A stretch of 64,000 bases of DNA from JANQIO01 sp043585095 (GCA_043585095.1 CP121321.1:1116001-1180000); one strand, 5' to 3'; positions 50,811 through 59,972 are shown, counted from the first letter of the stretch. Notes: generated by a model from the sequence alone, not told the origin. Program-made: numbers and translations.

Positions 50811-52175
50811 ATGATTAAGCTTAAACGGGGGCTGGAAATACCGATTTCCGGCAAGCCAGAGCAGAAAATTGCCGATGCGAACGAAGCCCTGGTGCGCTCA
50901 GTCGCGGTGGTCGGTTTCGACTACGTCGGCATGAAGCCGACGATGGAAGTCAGTGTCGGTGACCAGGTGAAGCGTGGCCAGCTCTTGTTCTCCGATAAGA
51001 AAACAGATGGCGTGATCTACACCGCGCCGGCAACCGGCACCGTCGCTGCGATTAATCGCGGTGCTAAACGTGTCCTGCAGTCGGTAGTAATCGATGTCGC
51101 AGCAAGTGATAGCGACCCTTCCCAGGCGCAGCAGTTTGACTCCTATACCGAAAGTGCTGCACGAGAGCTGGCAGCGGAGACGGTTCGTGATCAGCTGATC
51201 CAGTCGGGGCAGTGGACGGCCTTGCGGACCCGGCCCTTCAGCCGCACGCCAGCAGTCGACTCGAGTCCTGCCGCGATCTTTGTTACCGCCATTGATACTC
51301 TTCCGCTTGCCGCAGATCCGGCTCGCGTTATCGAGCTGCAGCCAGAGGCGTTTGCCCTGGGTCAGGATCTGCTGGCCAAGCTCACAGACGGCAAGGTATA
51401 CGTGTGCACTGCGCCCGGAGCCGATTTGCCAACGGGCTACGCTACTTCTATCCACGTAGAAGAATTTTCTGGCCCGCACCCGGCAGGCCTTGCCGGCACG
51501 CACATACACCATTTGGACCCAGTAGGCCCTGATAAAACCGTTTGGACGATCGGTTACCAGGACGTGATCGCAATTGGCAGGCTGTTCCTCGATGGCGTGG
51601 TGTACGCTTCTAGAGTGGTTGCTCTGGCGGGGCCTCAGGTCCGCGAGCCGCGCCTGGTAAAAACGCGAATCGGAGCGGATCTTGAGGCTCTGTGCGCTGG
51701 CGAGCTGCTGGAGGGCAACAATCGAATAATTTCGGGATCCGTGCTTGGCGGAAGACGCGTGCAAAGCGGCACGGCGTATCTCGGTCGGTACCACAATCAG
51801 ATCAGCGTGCTGCGTGAAGGCACCGAGCGGGAGCTTTTAGGCTGGCTTTCGCCGGGCGCCAATAAGCACTCCAACCTCTCGATATACTTAAGCAATATTC
51901 TGCCTCGGAAGTTGCTGGATATGACAACAACAACCAACGGCAGCGAGCGAGCCATGGTGCCGGTTGGCAGTTACGAAACGATCATGCCTATGGATATTCT
52001 GCCCACGCAGCTGCTGCGTGCACTCATTGTGGGAGATACCGAAATGGCGCAAGCTTTGGGTTGTTTGGAGCTGGAAGAGGAAGATCTCGCCCTGTGCACC
52101 TATGTGTGCCCCGGGAAGTACGAGTACGGTCCTATTTTGCGCGACAACCTGACACGCATTGAGAAGGAGGGTTAG
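50811..52175 (+). CDS. nqrA: Na+-translocating NADH:quinone reductase subunit A
   Basis: A 454-residue peripheral subunit. Starts MIKLKRGLEIPISGKPEQ, with VAVVGFDYVGMKPTMEVSVGDQVKRGQLLF (biotinyl-like fold), SIHVEEFSGPHPAGLAGTHIHHLDPV and the C-terminal LEEEDLALCTYVCPGKYEYGPILRDNL. Involved in quinone-site structure. First gene of nqrABCDEF, which couples NADH oxidation to Na+ export. Confidence 0.97.
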   Translation: MIKLKRGLEIPISGKPEQKIADANEALVRSVAVVGFDYVGMKPTMEVSVGDQVKRGQLLFSDKKTDGVIYTAPATGTVAAINRGAKRVLQSVVIDVAASDSDPSQAQQFDSYTESAARELAAETVRDQLIQSGQWTALRTRPFSRTPAVDSSPAAIFVTAIDTLPLAADPARVIELQPEAFALGQDLLAKLTDGKVYVCTAPGADLPTGYATSIHVEEFSGPHPAGLAGTHIHHLDPVGPDKTVWTIGYQDVIAIGRLFLDGVVYASRVVALAGPQVREPRLVKTRIGADLEALCAGELLEGNNRIISGSVLGGRRVQSGTAYLGRYHNQISVLREGTERELLGWLSPGANKHSNLSIYLSNILPRKLLDMTTTTNGSERAMVPVGSYETIMPMDILPTQLLRALIVGDTEMAQALGCLELEEEDLALCTYVCPGKYEYGPILRDNLTRIEKEG

Positions 52176-52180
52176 CACTC

Positions 52181-53374
52181 ATGCGGAAGTTTTTTGACAG
52201 TATCGAACATCACTTCGAAGAAGGGGGTAGGTTCCAAAAGTACTACGCCGTCTATGAAGTGTTCGATACGTTTTTCTATTCCCCATCATCAACCACTCGC
52301 ACCACGGCCCACGTTCGGGATGGAATAGATCTCAAGCGCATTATGATTACCGTCTGGATAGCAACATTCCCGGCGATGTTCTACGGCATGTACAACCTCG
52401 GCTTCCAGGCCAACAGCATTGTGGCTGCCGGTGCAGGGGCTATCAACGACTGGCATGCGCCGCTTATCAATCTGTTCGGTGCGACCGACCCGAACAGCTT
52501 GCTGGATTGCTTCCTGTTTGGAGCAATTTATTTTCTGCCTATTTACGTCACGACATTTTTGGTCGGTATTGCCTGGGAGATGCTGTTTGCCGTCAAACGC
52601 GGCCACGAGATTAACGAAGGTTTCTTTGTAACCTCTGTGCTGTTCGCGCTGTGTTGCCCGCCGGATATTCCGCTTTGGCAGGTGGCTATGGGAATCAGTT
52701 TCGGTGTGGTGATCGGCAAGGAAGTGTTCGGTGGGACCGGCAAAAACTTCCTGAACCCGGCACTTACGGGCCGGGCGTTTCTGTACTTCGCCTATCCCGC
52801 GCAGCTATCGGGCGATGCGGTCTGGACTGCAGCGGACGGCTACACGGGTGCGACAGCGCTGTCCATCGTTGCGGCCGATGGTATGGAGGCCGTTCGTGCG
52901 TCGATGAGTTGGTGGGATAGCTTTGTCGGCAATATCCACGGCTCCATTGGCGAGACGTCTACGCTGGCTATTCTGCTCGGTGGCGCACTTTTGCTGTACA
53001 CGCGCATCGCGGCGTGGCGTATCGTGTTCGGTGTCTTTTTGGGTATGTTTGCCTTGTCCACGCTCTTCAATGCAGTGGGTAGCGACACCAATCCAGCATT
53101 TGCAATGCCATGGTACTGGCATCTGAGCGTGGGTGGCTTTGCGTTCGGCATGATATTTATGGCCACAGATCCGGTGTCAGCTGCGATGACCAATATCGGA
53201 AAGATATGGTACGGCGTATTGATCGGTTTGATGACAGTGCTTATTCGCGTTGTAAATCCCGCGTTCCCAGAGGGTATTATGCTGGCAATCCTGTTTGCTA
53301 ATCTGTTTGCACCGCTGATCGACCACTTTGTGGTGCAGGCCAATGTTAAGCGGAGGCTCGCTCGTGTCGTCTAA
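52181..53374 (+). CDS. nqrB: Na+-NQR subunit B
   Basis: A 397-residue membrane subunit with about ten helices. The covalent FMN site is the Thr of GYTGATALSIVAADG (S/T-G-A-T motif). The N-terminal cytosolic segment FFDSIEHHFEEGGRFQKYYAVYEVFDTFFY is conserved. Also binds riboflavin and forms part of the Na+ channel with NqrD/E. Overlaps nqrC by 11 bp. Confidence 0.97.
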   Translation: MRKFFDSIEHHFEEGGRFQKYYAVYEVFDTFFYSPSSTTRTTAHVRDGIDLKRIMITVWIATFPAMFYGMYNLGFQANSIVAAGAGAINDWHAPLINLFGATDPNSLLDCFLFGAIYFLPIYVTTFLVGIAWEMLFAVKRGHEINEGFFVTSVLFALCCPPDIPLWQVAMGISFGVVIGKEVFGGTGKNFLNPALTGRAFLYFAYPAQLSGDAVWTAADGYTGATALSIVAADGMEAVRASMSWWDSFVGNIHGSIGETSTLAILLGGALLLYTRIAAWRIVFGVFLGMFALSTLFNAVGSDTNPAFAMPWYWHLSVGGFAFGMIFMATDPVSAAMTNIGKIWYGVLIGLMTVLIRVVNPAFPEGIMLAILFANLFAPLIDHFVVQANVKRRLARVV

Positions 53375-54134
53375 AGATACGGTAGGTAAAACGCTTGGCG
53401 TTGCGCTGGCGCTCTGTGTGGTGTGCTCGGTGCTGGTATCTGGTGCAGCCGTCATTCTGAAGCCTGCACAGCAAGCCAATGCGCAGGAGGACCGGCAGCG
53501 CAATATTCTGGCGGCCGCCGGGCTGTTAAAGGATGGCGTGCCGGTAGCAGAACAGTTCGCTGATATCACTCCGCGCGTTGTTGACCTGCGCACGGGGGAG
53601 TTTAGCTCCGATGTGGATAGCGAGGCTTACGAACCCGTGCAAGCGGCGAAGGATCCCGACCTGTCACAGGAGCTGAGCGCAGAGGAAGACAAGGCGAGCA
53701 TCGGGCGTCGGGAAGACTACGGTCTGGTGTACCTGGTCGGCGGCTCTGAAAACCCTGATCAGGTGATCGTGCCCATCCGTGGCGCTGGCTTGTGGGGTCA
53801 AATGTACGGTTTCCTCGCTCTGCAGAGCGACCTGAAAACCGTCTCCGGCATCGGTTTTTACGAACACAAGGAAACACCTGGACTCGGGGGTGAAGTCGAC
53901 AACCCGGGCTGGAAATCCCAGTGGCCGGGCAAGACCGCTTATCGAGATGGCGATGTCGCTATCCAGGTAGTCAAAGGTACCGTCGACAAAAACAGCGAGC
54001 GCGCGGCGTATACGGTAGATGGATTAAGTGGTGCGACGCTCACGACGCGCGGTGTCAATAATCTGGTGCAATTCTGGCTGGGCGATGACGGATATGGTCC
54101 GTTTCTGTCCCGCCTGAAGGCCGGGGAGGCCTGA
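53364..54134 (+). CDS. nqrC: Na+-NQR subunit C
   Basis: A 256-residue subunit with a single N-terminal membrane helix and a periplasmic FMN-binding domain. Start at GTG 53364 after GGAGG (MSSKDTVGKTLGVALALCVVCSVLV). FMN Thr is in VDGLSGATLTTRG. The FMN is attached by the flavin transferase encoded at 56808-58040. Confidence 0.95.
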   Translation: MSSKDTVGKTLGVALALCVVCSVLVSGAAVILKPAQQANAQEDRQRNILAAAGLLKDGVPVAEQFADITPRVVDLRTGEFSSDVDSEAYEPVQAAKDPDLSQELSAEEDKASIGRREDYGLVYLVGGSENPDQVIVPIRGAGLWGQMYGFLALQSDLKTVSGIGFYEHKETPGLGGEVDNPGWKSQWPGKTAYRDGDVAIQVVKGTVDKNSERAAYTVDGLSGATLTTRGVNNLVQFWLGDDGYGPFLSRLKAGEA

Positions 54135-54135
54135 T

Positions 54136-54798
54136 ATGTCTGATATGAAACAAACGCTGACGGATCCGGTGTTCAATAATAATCCGATTGGCCTGCAGAT
54201 ACTGGGTATTTGCTCGGCGCTTGCAGTAACCTCGTCAATGTCTGTCAGTCTGGTGATGTGTATTGCGTTGACTGCGGTTGTTGCATTCTCAAACCTCTTC
54301 ATCTCCATGATCAGGAAGGTGATTCCGAACAGTATTCGTATCATCGTGCAGATGTGCATCATCGCGTCGCTGGTGATCGTCGTCGACCAGGTGCTGAAGG
54401 CAGTGGCGTATGAGATCAGCAAGCAGCTATCGGTTTTTGTCGGATTGATCATTACGAACTGTATTGTCATGGGCCGCGCTGAAGCCTTCGCCATGAAGAA
54501 CCCACCATTCGAGAGTTTCGTGGATGGCGTGGGCAACGGTCTGGGCTACAGCGTGGTGCTGCTGGCGGTAGCGTTTATTCGCGAGCTGTTTGGCGCCGGC
54601 TCCCTGTTTGGCGTTGAAATTCTGCCGGTCGTCACTGAAGGAGGTTGGTACAACCCCAACGGTTTGCTGCTGTTACCCCCCAGTGCCTTCTTCATTATCG
54701 GCCTGCTGATCTGGGCTTTGCGCGCCTGGAAAACCGAGCAGGTTGAAGAGCCAGAATTTGAAATGGCACCTCAGGTTACTGCGAGGGAGGGTGCCTGA
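54136..54798 (+). CDS. nqrD: Na+-NQR subunit D
   Basis: A 220-residue hydrophobic subunit with six predicted helices and the inverted-repeat fold shared with NqrE. Conserved Cys residues lie in IVQMCIIASLVI and LIITNCIVMGRAEAFAMKNPP. Ends with TGATG shared with nqrE. Confidence 0.96.
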   Translation: MSDMKQTLTDPVFNNNPIGLQILGICSALAVTSSMSVSLVMCIALTAVVAFSNLFISMIRKVIPNSIRIIVQMCIIASLVIVVDQVLKAVAYEISKQLSVFVGLIITNCIVMGRAEAFAMKNPPFESFVDGVGNGLGYSVVLLAVAFIRELFGAGSLFGVEILPVVTEGGWYNPNGLLLLPPSAFFIIGLLIWALRAWKTEQVEEPEFEMAPQVTAREGA

Positions 54799-55406
54799 TG
54801 GAATATTATCTGAGCCTGTTTGTGCGGGCGGTCTTTATTGAAAATATGGCACTGGCCTTCTTTTTGGGCATGTGCACGTTTATTGCTGTATCCAAGAAGA
54901 TACAGGCGGCGATTGGCCTCGGCGTTGCCGTGGTGGTCGTGCTGGCCATCACCGTCCCAGTCAATAATCTTATTTTCAACTACCTGCTAGCCGATGGCGC
55001 GCTAGCCTGGGCGGGCTTTCCCAATGTAGATCTCAGCTTCCTTGGGCTGCTGAGTTACATCGGTGTGATTGCGGCTATTGTCCAGATTTTGGAGATGTTC
55101 CTGGATAAATACGTTCCGGCGCTTTACAACGCACTGGGCGTGTTCCTGCCGCTGATTACAGTTAACTGTGCGATTCTCGGTGCATCGTTGTTTATGGTTG
55201 AGCGCGATTACACGTTCGGCGAAAGCGTTGTGTACGGCGTGGGTTCTGGCGTGGGCTGGGCGCTGGCCATCACCGCGCTGGCGGGTATCCGTGAAAAACT
55301 AAAGTATTCAGATGTTCCACAGGGCCTGCAGGGACTTGGCATAACCTTCATTATTGTTGGGCTGATGTCACTCGGCTTTATGTCCTTTGGTGGCATCGAC
55401 TTATAG
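54798..55406 (+). CDS. nqrE: Na+-NQR subunit E
   Basis: A 202-residue membrane subunit. Conserved Cys in LAFFLGMCTFIAVSKKIQ and LITVNCAILGASLFMVERDYTFGESVVYG, which together with NqrD hold a 2Fe-2S centre. The 184-bp gap to nqrF contains a GGTGGC/GCCACC stem-loop (about 55419-55448), but no terminator or gene. Confidence 0.96.
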   Translation: MEYYLSLFVRAVFIENMALAFFLGMCTFIAVSKKIQAAIGLGVAVVVVLAITVPVNNLIFNYLLADGALAWAGFPNVDLSFLGLLSYIGVIAAIVQILEMFLDKYVPALYNALGVFLPLITVNCAILGASLFMVERDYTFGESVVYGVGSGVGWALAITALAGIREKLKYSDVPQGLQGLGITFIIVGLMSLGFMSFGGIDL

Positions 55407-55590
55407 GTCGGCGTCGTTGGTGGCTGTCGGCTATCGGATGCGGCCACCAAATGTATGCACATTGAGTGCAGTGCAGGTAGAACATTAGTGTGACCCGTTC
55501 AGGGTATCCAGCACGTGAACGGAACGATCAGGTAAAGGGATAGCGCTGGTGCGCAGTGTTCCTGGTAGTGCCAGGCAGGAAGGGAAGTAA

Positions 55591-56811
55591 ATGGAAACGA
55601 TTGTATTTGGTGTGGCGATGTTCACCGTAATGGTTTTGGCGCTGGTGGCGCTCATTCTTGCGGCGCGCTCACGGCTTGTCGCGACGGGCGACGTGACAAT
55701 TTTGATCAATGATGAGAAAGAGATCAAAGTGCCTGCTGGCGGAAAACTGCTGCAAACCCTATCGGCGAACGATATTTTTCTCGCCTCCGCCTGCGGTGGC
55801 GGCGGTACCTGTGCGCAGTGCAAATGTGTGATCGACGAGGGGGGTGGCGCGATGCTGCCTACTGAGGAGGGTCATTTCTCCAGGCGCGAAGCCGACGAAG
55901 GCTGGCGCCTGTCCTGTCAGACCCCTGTTAAACAGGACATGAAGATTCATGTCCCTGAAGAAGTCTTTGGGGTTAAGCAGTGGGAGTGCGAAGTGGTCTC
56001 CAACCCCAACGTGGCAACCTTTATTAAAGAGCTGACGCTGAAGCTTCCTGAAGGCGAGAACGTCGATTTCCGTGCTGGCGGCTACGTGCAGCTTGAGTGT
56101 CCGCCGCACCTGGTGAAATACAGCGACTTCGATGTGGAAGAGGAGTACCGCGGCGACTGGGAGCGCTTTGGCTTCTTTGACAAAGTGTCAGAGTGCAAGG
56201 AAACCACGATTCGCGCCTATTCGATGGCTAACTATCCAGAAGAGAAGGGTATCGTTAAGTTCAATATCCGAGTCGCAACGCCTCCGCCTGGAAGCGAGGG
56301 TATTCCCCCCGGCATCATGTCGTCCTGGGTATTCAACCTTAAGCCCGGCGATAAAGTGCGCGTGTACGGACCCTTTGGCGAGTTTTTCGCAAAAGATACT
56401 GACGCAGAAATGGTCTTTATCGGCGGTGGTGCCGGTATGGCGCCGATGCGCTCTCACCTGTTTGATCAGATGAAACGTCTGCATACCGATCGCAAGATTT
56501 CCTTCTGGTACGGTGCTCGCTCACTGCGTGAGATGTTTTACGCTGAGGAGTACGATGCCTTGGCGGAGGAGAACGATAACTTCGAGTGGCACGTGGCACT
56601 CTCTGACCCGCAGCCGGAAGATAATTGGGATGGCCTCACGGGCTTTATCCACAATGTGCTTTATGAAGAGTATCTGAAAGACCATCCCGCACCGGAAGAC
56701 TGCGAGTACTATATGTGTGGTCCACCGATGATGAATGCGGCGGTGATTTCCATGCTGACAGAACTGGGCGTGGAACCTGAGAACATCATGCTGGATGATT
56801 TCGGCGGATGA
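55591..56811 (+). CDS. nqrF: Na+-NQR subunit F (NADH-binding, 2Fe-2S/FAD)
   Basis: A 406-residue NADH entry subunit. N-terminal membrane helix; 2Fe-2S Cys cluster SACGGGGTCAQCKC with a fourth Cys in WRLSCQTPVK; FAD binding at RAYSMANYPEEKGIVKF; NADH binding at FIGGGAGMAPMRSHLFDQ; C-terminal CEYYMCGPPMMNAAVI. Its TGA overlaps the apbE start (ATGATG). A strong terminator follows 21 bp later. Confidence 0.97.
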   Translation: METIVFGVAMFTVMVLALVALILAARSRLVATGDVTILINDEKEIKVPAGGKLLQTLSANDIFLASACGGGGTCAQCKCVIDEGGGAMLPTEEGHFSRREADEGWRLSCQTPVKQDMKIHVPEEVFGVKQWECEVVSNPNVATFIKELTLKLPEGENVDFRAGGYVQLECPPHLVKYSDFDVEEEYRGDWERFGFFDKVSECKETTIRAYSMANYPEEKGIVKFNIRVATPPPGSEGIPPGIMSSWVFNLKPGDKVRVYGPFGEFFAKDTDAEMVFIGGGAGMAPMRSHLFDQMKRLHTDRKISFWYGARSLREMFYAEEYDALAEENDNFEWHVALSDPQPEDNWDGLTGFIHNVLYEEYLKDHPAPEDCEYYMCGPPMMNAAVISMLTELGVEPENIMLDDFGG

Positions 56812-58040
56812 TGCTGCACACCGACTCAATAAAGCCGACCTTTGGTCGGCTTTTTTCGTTAGAGCCTCGTTCGTTAGAGCCTCAGCGGTCCTATAAAGAG
56901 CCTCAGCGGTCCTATAAAGAGCCTCAGCGGTCCTATAAAGAGCCTCAGCGGTCCTATAAAGAGCCTCAGCGGTTTGATGGAGAGCCTCAGCGGTTCTTTA
57001 AGCAATGCGTCACCCTCTTCGTGCTGGCGTTTCTGGCAGCCTGTTCCGAGCCGGCACCCGACACCATACGGCTTAGCGGGGCGACCATGGGCACCCGCTA
57101 TCACGTCACCTGGCTGGGTGATGATTCAGGCGATCTGGTTGGCGGCAATGCGCAGCCGACGCCTGAAGCGGTGCACCAGGGTATCGAGTCAGTGCTCTCC
57201 GAGGTTAACGCCAGCATGTCGACGTGGATTGAGACCTCTGAAATAAGCCGCTTCAACCGCAGCGAGGCAGGGGTATGGTTTAGCATCAGCCAGCCTTTTG
57301 CCGACGTATTTGCAATGTCTCGATTGGTCAGTGAAGCCTCCGGCGGCGCCTATGATGTGACGGTTGCGCCGCTGGTGAACCTGTGGGGTTTTGGTCCAGA
57401 AATGAGTGAAGAACTGCCGTCTGATGAGGCGGTTGATGAAGCTTTGAAGCAAGTGGGCCAGGCGCGTTTGCAGTTTGATCCAGCGCAGCCAGCCCTGCGG
57501 AAACCCGGCCCGCTATCGCTGGATTTTTCATCCATTGCCAAGGGCTACGGCGTGGACAGTATAGCCGATTGGCTAGAATCCCAGGGCATTCAGCGCTACC
57601 TGGTCGAAATTGGCGGCGAGATTCGCGTTGCCGGTGACAGCCCTCGCGGCGAGCCCTGGCGTATTGCGATCGAAAAGCCCGCCCCTCACACCACGCTGTC
57701 CGCTGACCGACCGGTGCAGGAAACATTGGTGCTGACCGACGCGGCATTGGCCACCTCGGGCGACTATCGAAACTACTTTGAAGTTGACGGCGTTCGGTAC
57801 TCCCACACGCTTGATCCTCGCACTGGTGCCCCCGTGCGCCATGAATTGGTGTCGGTGACTGTTATCCATCCCAGTGCCACCATGGCGGATGCCTGGGCTA
57901 CGGCGCTGACTGTTCTTGGGCCCGACGAGGCGATGGCCGTGGCAGAGCGCGAGCAATTGGCGGTGTATCTGGTCATTCGGGAAGGTGATAACTATCGATC
58001 GCAGACTACGGCTGCGATGTCGCCGCTTATCGGTTTATAG
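56808..58040 (+). CDS. apbE: FAD:protein FMN transferase, nqr-linked, with repeat-extended N-terminus
   Basis: ApbE/Ftp lipoprotein that attaches FMN to NqrB and NqrC. The catalytic region is clear: GATMGTRYHVTW, GVDSIADWLESQGIQRYLVEIGGEIRVAGDSPRGEPW, and ATSGDYRNYFEVDGVRYSHTLDPRTGAPV. The lipobox FVLAFLAACS marks an export signal at about residue 65-82. The first 65 codons are unusual: they span the nqrF terminator hairpin (codons 8-16), then six 21-bp repeats (EPQRSYK-type heptads). I find no in-frame ATG, GTG or TTG between the repeat and the signal peptide, so either the ATG at 56808/56811 is used or the annotated start has been lost. Length (410) exceeds the usual 330-350. Confidence 0.88.
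   Translation: MMLHTDSIKPTFGRLFSLEPRSLEPQRSYKEPQRSYKEPQRSYKEPQRSYKEPQRFDGEPQRFFKQCVTLFVLAFLAACSEPAPDTIRLSGATMGTRYHVTWLGDDSGDLVGGNAQPTPEAVHQGIESVLSEVNASMSTWIETSEISRFNRSEAGVWFSISQPFADVFAMSRLVSEASGGAYDVTVAPLVNLWGFGPEMSEELPSDEAVDEALKQVGQARLQFDPAQPALRKPGPLSLDFSSIAKGYGVDSIADWLESQGIQRYLVEIGGEIRVAGDSPRGEPWRIAIEKPAPHTTLSADRPVQETLVLTDAALATSGDYRNYFEVDGVRYSHTLDPRTGAPVRHELVSVTVIHPSATMADAWATALTVLGPDEAMAVAEREQLAVYLVIREGDNYRSQTTAAMSPLIGL
56829..56857 (+). terminator. strong terminator after nqrF, inside the apbE reading frame
   Basis: Stem AAGCCGACC (56832-56840) and GGTCGGCTT (56844-56852), loop TTT, then TTTT. It should end nqr transcription, yet the apbE frame runs through it as KPTFGRLF. Confidence 0.85.
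56877..57002 (+). repeat. 21-bp tandem repeat in the 5' part of apbE
   Basis: Six codon-aligned units; the first four (56877-56960) are identical and encode EPQRSYK, units five and six are EPQRFDG and EPQRFFK. A partial 15-bp unit (EPRSL) precedes at 56862-56876. Each of the first four holds a TCCTATAAA segment. The start of the unit resembles the repeat at 26744-26869 (GAGCC(T)TCAGCG). Confidence 0.95.
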
Positions 58041-58126
58041 CGGCTCGTTATTTCACTAAGGTTATTTGATCTACAGAGTCCAAGTCGCTGATCGTCAGTG
58101 TAGGCGGATTTTGGTAAACTTTTGAT

Positions 58127-58423
58127 ATGACGACATTTCTTCTTACAACTTTGGTGTTCGGTCTGGTTATCGCTGGCATGGCCGTGGGCGTAATATTCAG
58201 CAACAAGCCCATTAAAGGCTCCTGCGGAGGTATTGGCGCACTGGGTATGGATCAAGCCTGTGAGATCTGTGGCGGAAACCCGCAAGTGTGTGAAGAGGAA
58301 ACACGCAATCAGGCAGGCGTCGCGGCAAGTGCCTTTGAAAACGAAAATCTCGAAGACGATAACAAAGCGCCCGCGTTCTACGATGCTGCCGATAAATCCA
58401 GTGAGCCGCCTCGGGGTTTATAG
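58127..58423 (+). CDS. nqrM: Na+-NQR maturation protein NqrM
   Basis: A 98-residue DUF539 protein. One membrane helix (about 4-24) and the Cys pattern KGSCGGIGALGMDQACEICGGNPQVC (four Cys), needed for assembly of the iron site of NqrD/E. 86 bp after apbE, as in other Na+-NQR loci. A GC-rich hairpin (58429-58451) lies after its stop. Confidence 0.93.
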   Translation: MTTFLLTTLVFGLVIAGMAVGVIFSNKPIKGSCGGIGALGMDQACEICGGNPQVCEEETRNQAGVAASAFENENLEDDNKAPAFYDAADKSSEPPRGL

Positions 58424-58700
58424 CGTTAGGACGCCGGCATCAGCGGCGTCCACGTCGCTGGCTTACGTCTTCGGTCTCCTTCATTGACCTCTTTTCCTAT
58501 CCTTTGAGCGCCCCGTTGAAAGGCTGACGGGCTGCTCGCATCTTGCCGCAGATTGGCGGGCAGCCCCAGCCATCGCTGCCCCGCCTGAATATGTTTAGAG
58601 CGCTCTCATTAAACCAATTGTTCCAGCCATATCGCCGCATACAGGGGCGTGTTTAAGCCCGCATTTGTTATGATGGCGGCAGATCTATCAAGGACTTACC
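58424..58700 (+). other. nqrM-lolC intergenic region
   Basis: A 277-bp noncoding stretch. It begins with a hairpin GGACGCCG/CGGCGTCC (58429-58436, 58444-58451) with no T-run, a weak terminator at best. The rest has no recognised gene; TATGAT at about 58670 could be part of a lolC promoter, with no convincing -35. Confidence 0.45.
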
Positions 58701-59954
58701 GTGCTGCGTTTTTTGGGTGACCGTCTGCCGATCTATATCGGTACGCGCTATGGCTTCAGCCGACAGGACAACCGCTTTATTGGCGTTGTCAGTATGGTGT
58801 CCCTGGTTGGCATGGCGCTTGGCGTTGCCAGCCTTATTACCGTGCTAAGCGTTATGAACGGGTTTGCAGGAGAGCTCCGCGGTCGCATCTTATCCCTGGT
58901 GCCGCACCTGCAAGTGGAATCCACTGCCCCTATTGAAGACTGGCAATCGTTGGGCACACAGCTTCGGCAAGACGCCCGTATTATCGCGACAGCTCCTTAT
59001 ATCAAGACCAAGGCTTTGATAACAGTGGGCGACGAGGTGCGAGGTAGTGCGATCACCGCAATCGATCCCCTTGCTGAGGCTGCGGTTTCCGATGTTTCGG
59101 GCTATATGCGCGCTGGCAGTTTTGCGGCCTTGGGGCAGCAGCGCTACGGCATTGTGCTGGGTGCTTTGCAGGCGCGGTCGCTGGGCGTAAGGGTGGGTGA
59201 TCGCGTAGAGCTAACGATTCCCCGCCTGACTATTACCCCTTTGGGAAGCTTTCCCCGCAGCAAACGCTTTGAAGTGGTCGGTATCTTTCAAGTCGGCGCA
59301 CAACTCGATGGACAGCAGGCCTATATCAGCATGGAGGCCGGACAAAAGTTGCTGGCGTTCGGTAAAGCGGTGCAGGGACTGCGTATTCGCCTGAATGATC
59401 TCTATGCCGCGCCTCGCGTCGCGCAGTCGCTGACTACCTCGCTAGGGCCAATATTCAGTGCGCGGGATTGGAGCGGTTCGCAGGGTAATCTGTTTGCTGC
59501 CATACGCATGGAGAAGGTGATGATGACCGTGCTCTTGCTGAGCGTGGTTGCAGTGGCTGCATTTAATATTGTGTCGACCCTGACAATGGCGGTCACCGAA
59601 AAACGTTCCGATATTGCGGTGCTGCGCACCATGGGCGCGAGAGCCGGCTCAATTATGGCTATTTTTATGTCCCAGGGGCTGCTTTTGGCCGGGGTCGGCG
59701 TTGCTATTGGCGTTGTCACCGGGGTTGCGCTGTCTCTTAACATCAGTTCGGTTACGCTGGCGCTTGAGCAACTGATGGGCGCCAAGCTTTTTAACCCGGA
59801 TGTGTACTTTATCTCGGACCTGCCCTCGGTGTTGCAGTGGCAAGACGTCACCACGGTTGCCGCACTGGCCTTGTTATTGAGCGTTGTTGCCACCCTGGTG
59901 CCGGCGTGGCGGGCCTCACGTATCGCGCCGGCAGAGGTGCTTCGTTATGAGTGA
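58701..59954 (+). CDS. lolC: lipoprotein-releasing ABC transporter permease LolC
   Basis: A 417-residue FtsX-type permease. GTG start. N-terminal helix preceded by FLGDRLPIYIGTRYGF; NGFAGELRGRILSLVPHLQVES and the periplasmic domain; three C-terminal helices with TEKRSDIAVLRTMGARAGSIMAIFMSQGLLLAG. Works with LolD and LolE to release lipoproteins from the inner membrane. Placed first in lolCDE. Confidence 0.93.
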   Translation: MLRFLGDRLPIYIGTRYGFSRQDNRFIGVVSMVSLVGMALGVASLITVLSVMNGFAGELRGRILSLVPHLQVESTAPIEDWQSLGTQLRQDARIIATAPYIKTKALITVGDEVRGSAITAIDPLAEAAVSDVSGYMRAGSFAALGQQRYGIVLGALQARSLGVRVGDRVELTIPRLTITPLGSFPRSKRFEVVGIFQVGAQLDGQQAYISMEAGQKLLAFGKAVQGLRIRLNDLYAAPRVAQSLTTSLGPIFSARDWSGSQGNLFAAIRMEKVMMTVLLLSVVAVAAFNIVSTLTMAVTEKRSDIAVLRTMGARAGSIMAIFMSQGLLLAGVGVAIGVVTGVALSLNISSVTLALEQLMGAKLFNPDVYFISDLPSVLQWQDVTTVAALALLLSVVATLVPAWRASRIAPAEVLRYE

Positions 59955-59972
59955 CACCGTTATGAGTGACGC
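59943..59972 (+). repeat. 15-bp direct duplication at the lolC/lolD junction
   Basis: CGTTATGAGTGACAC is followed by a near-identical copy (14 of 15 bases) with an ATGAGTGAC in each. Both copies include an in-frame lolD start codon, so LolD begins MSDTVMSDAP. Confidence 0.85.

Noticed and set aside
50898..51794. 298-codon open frame antisense to nqrA
   Set aside because: Shadow frame; composition and motifs support only nqrA.
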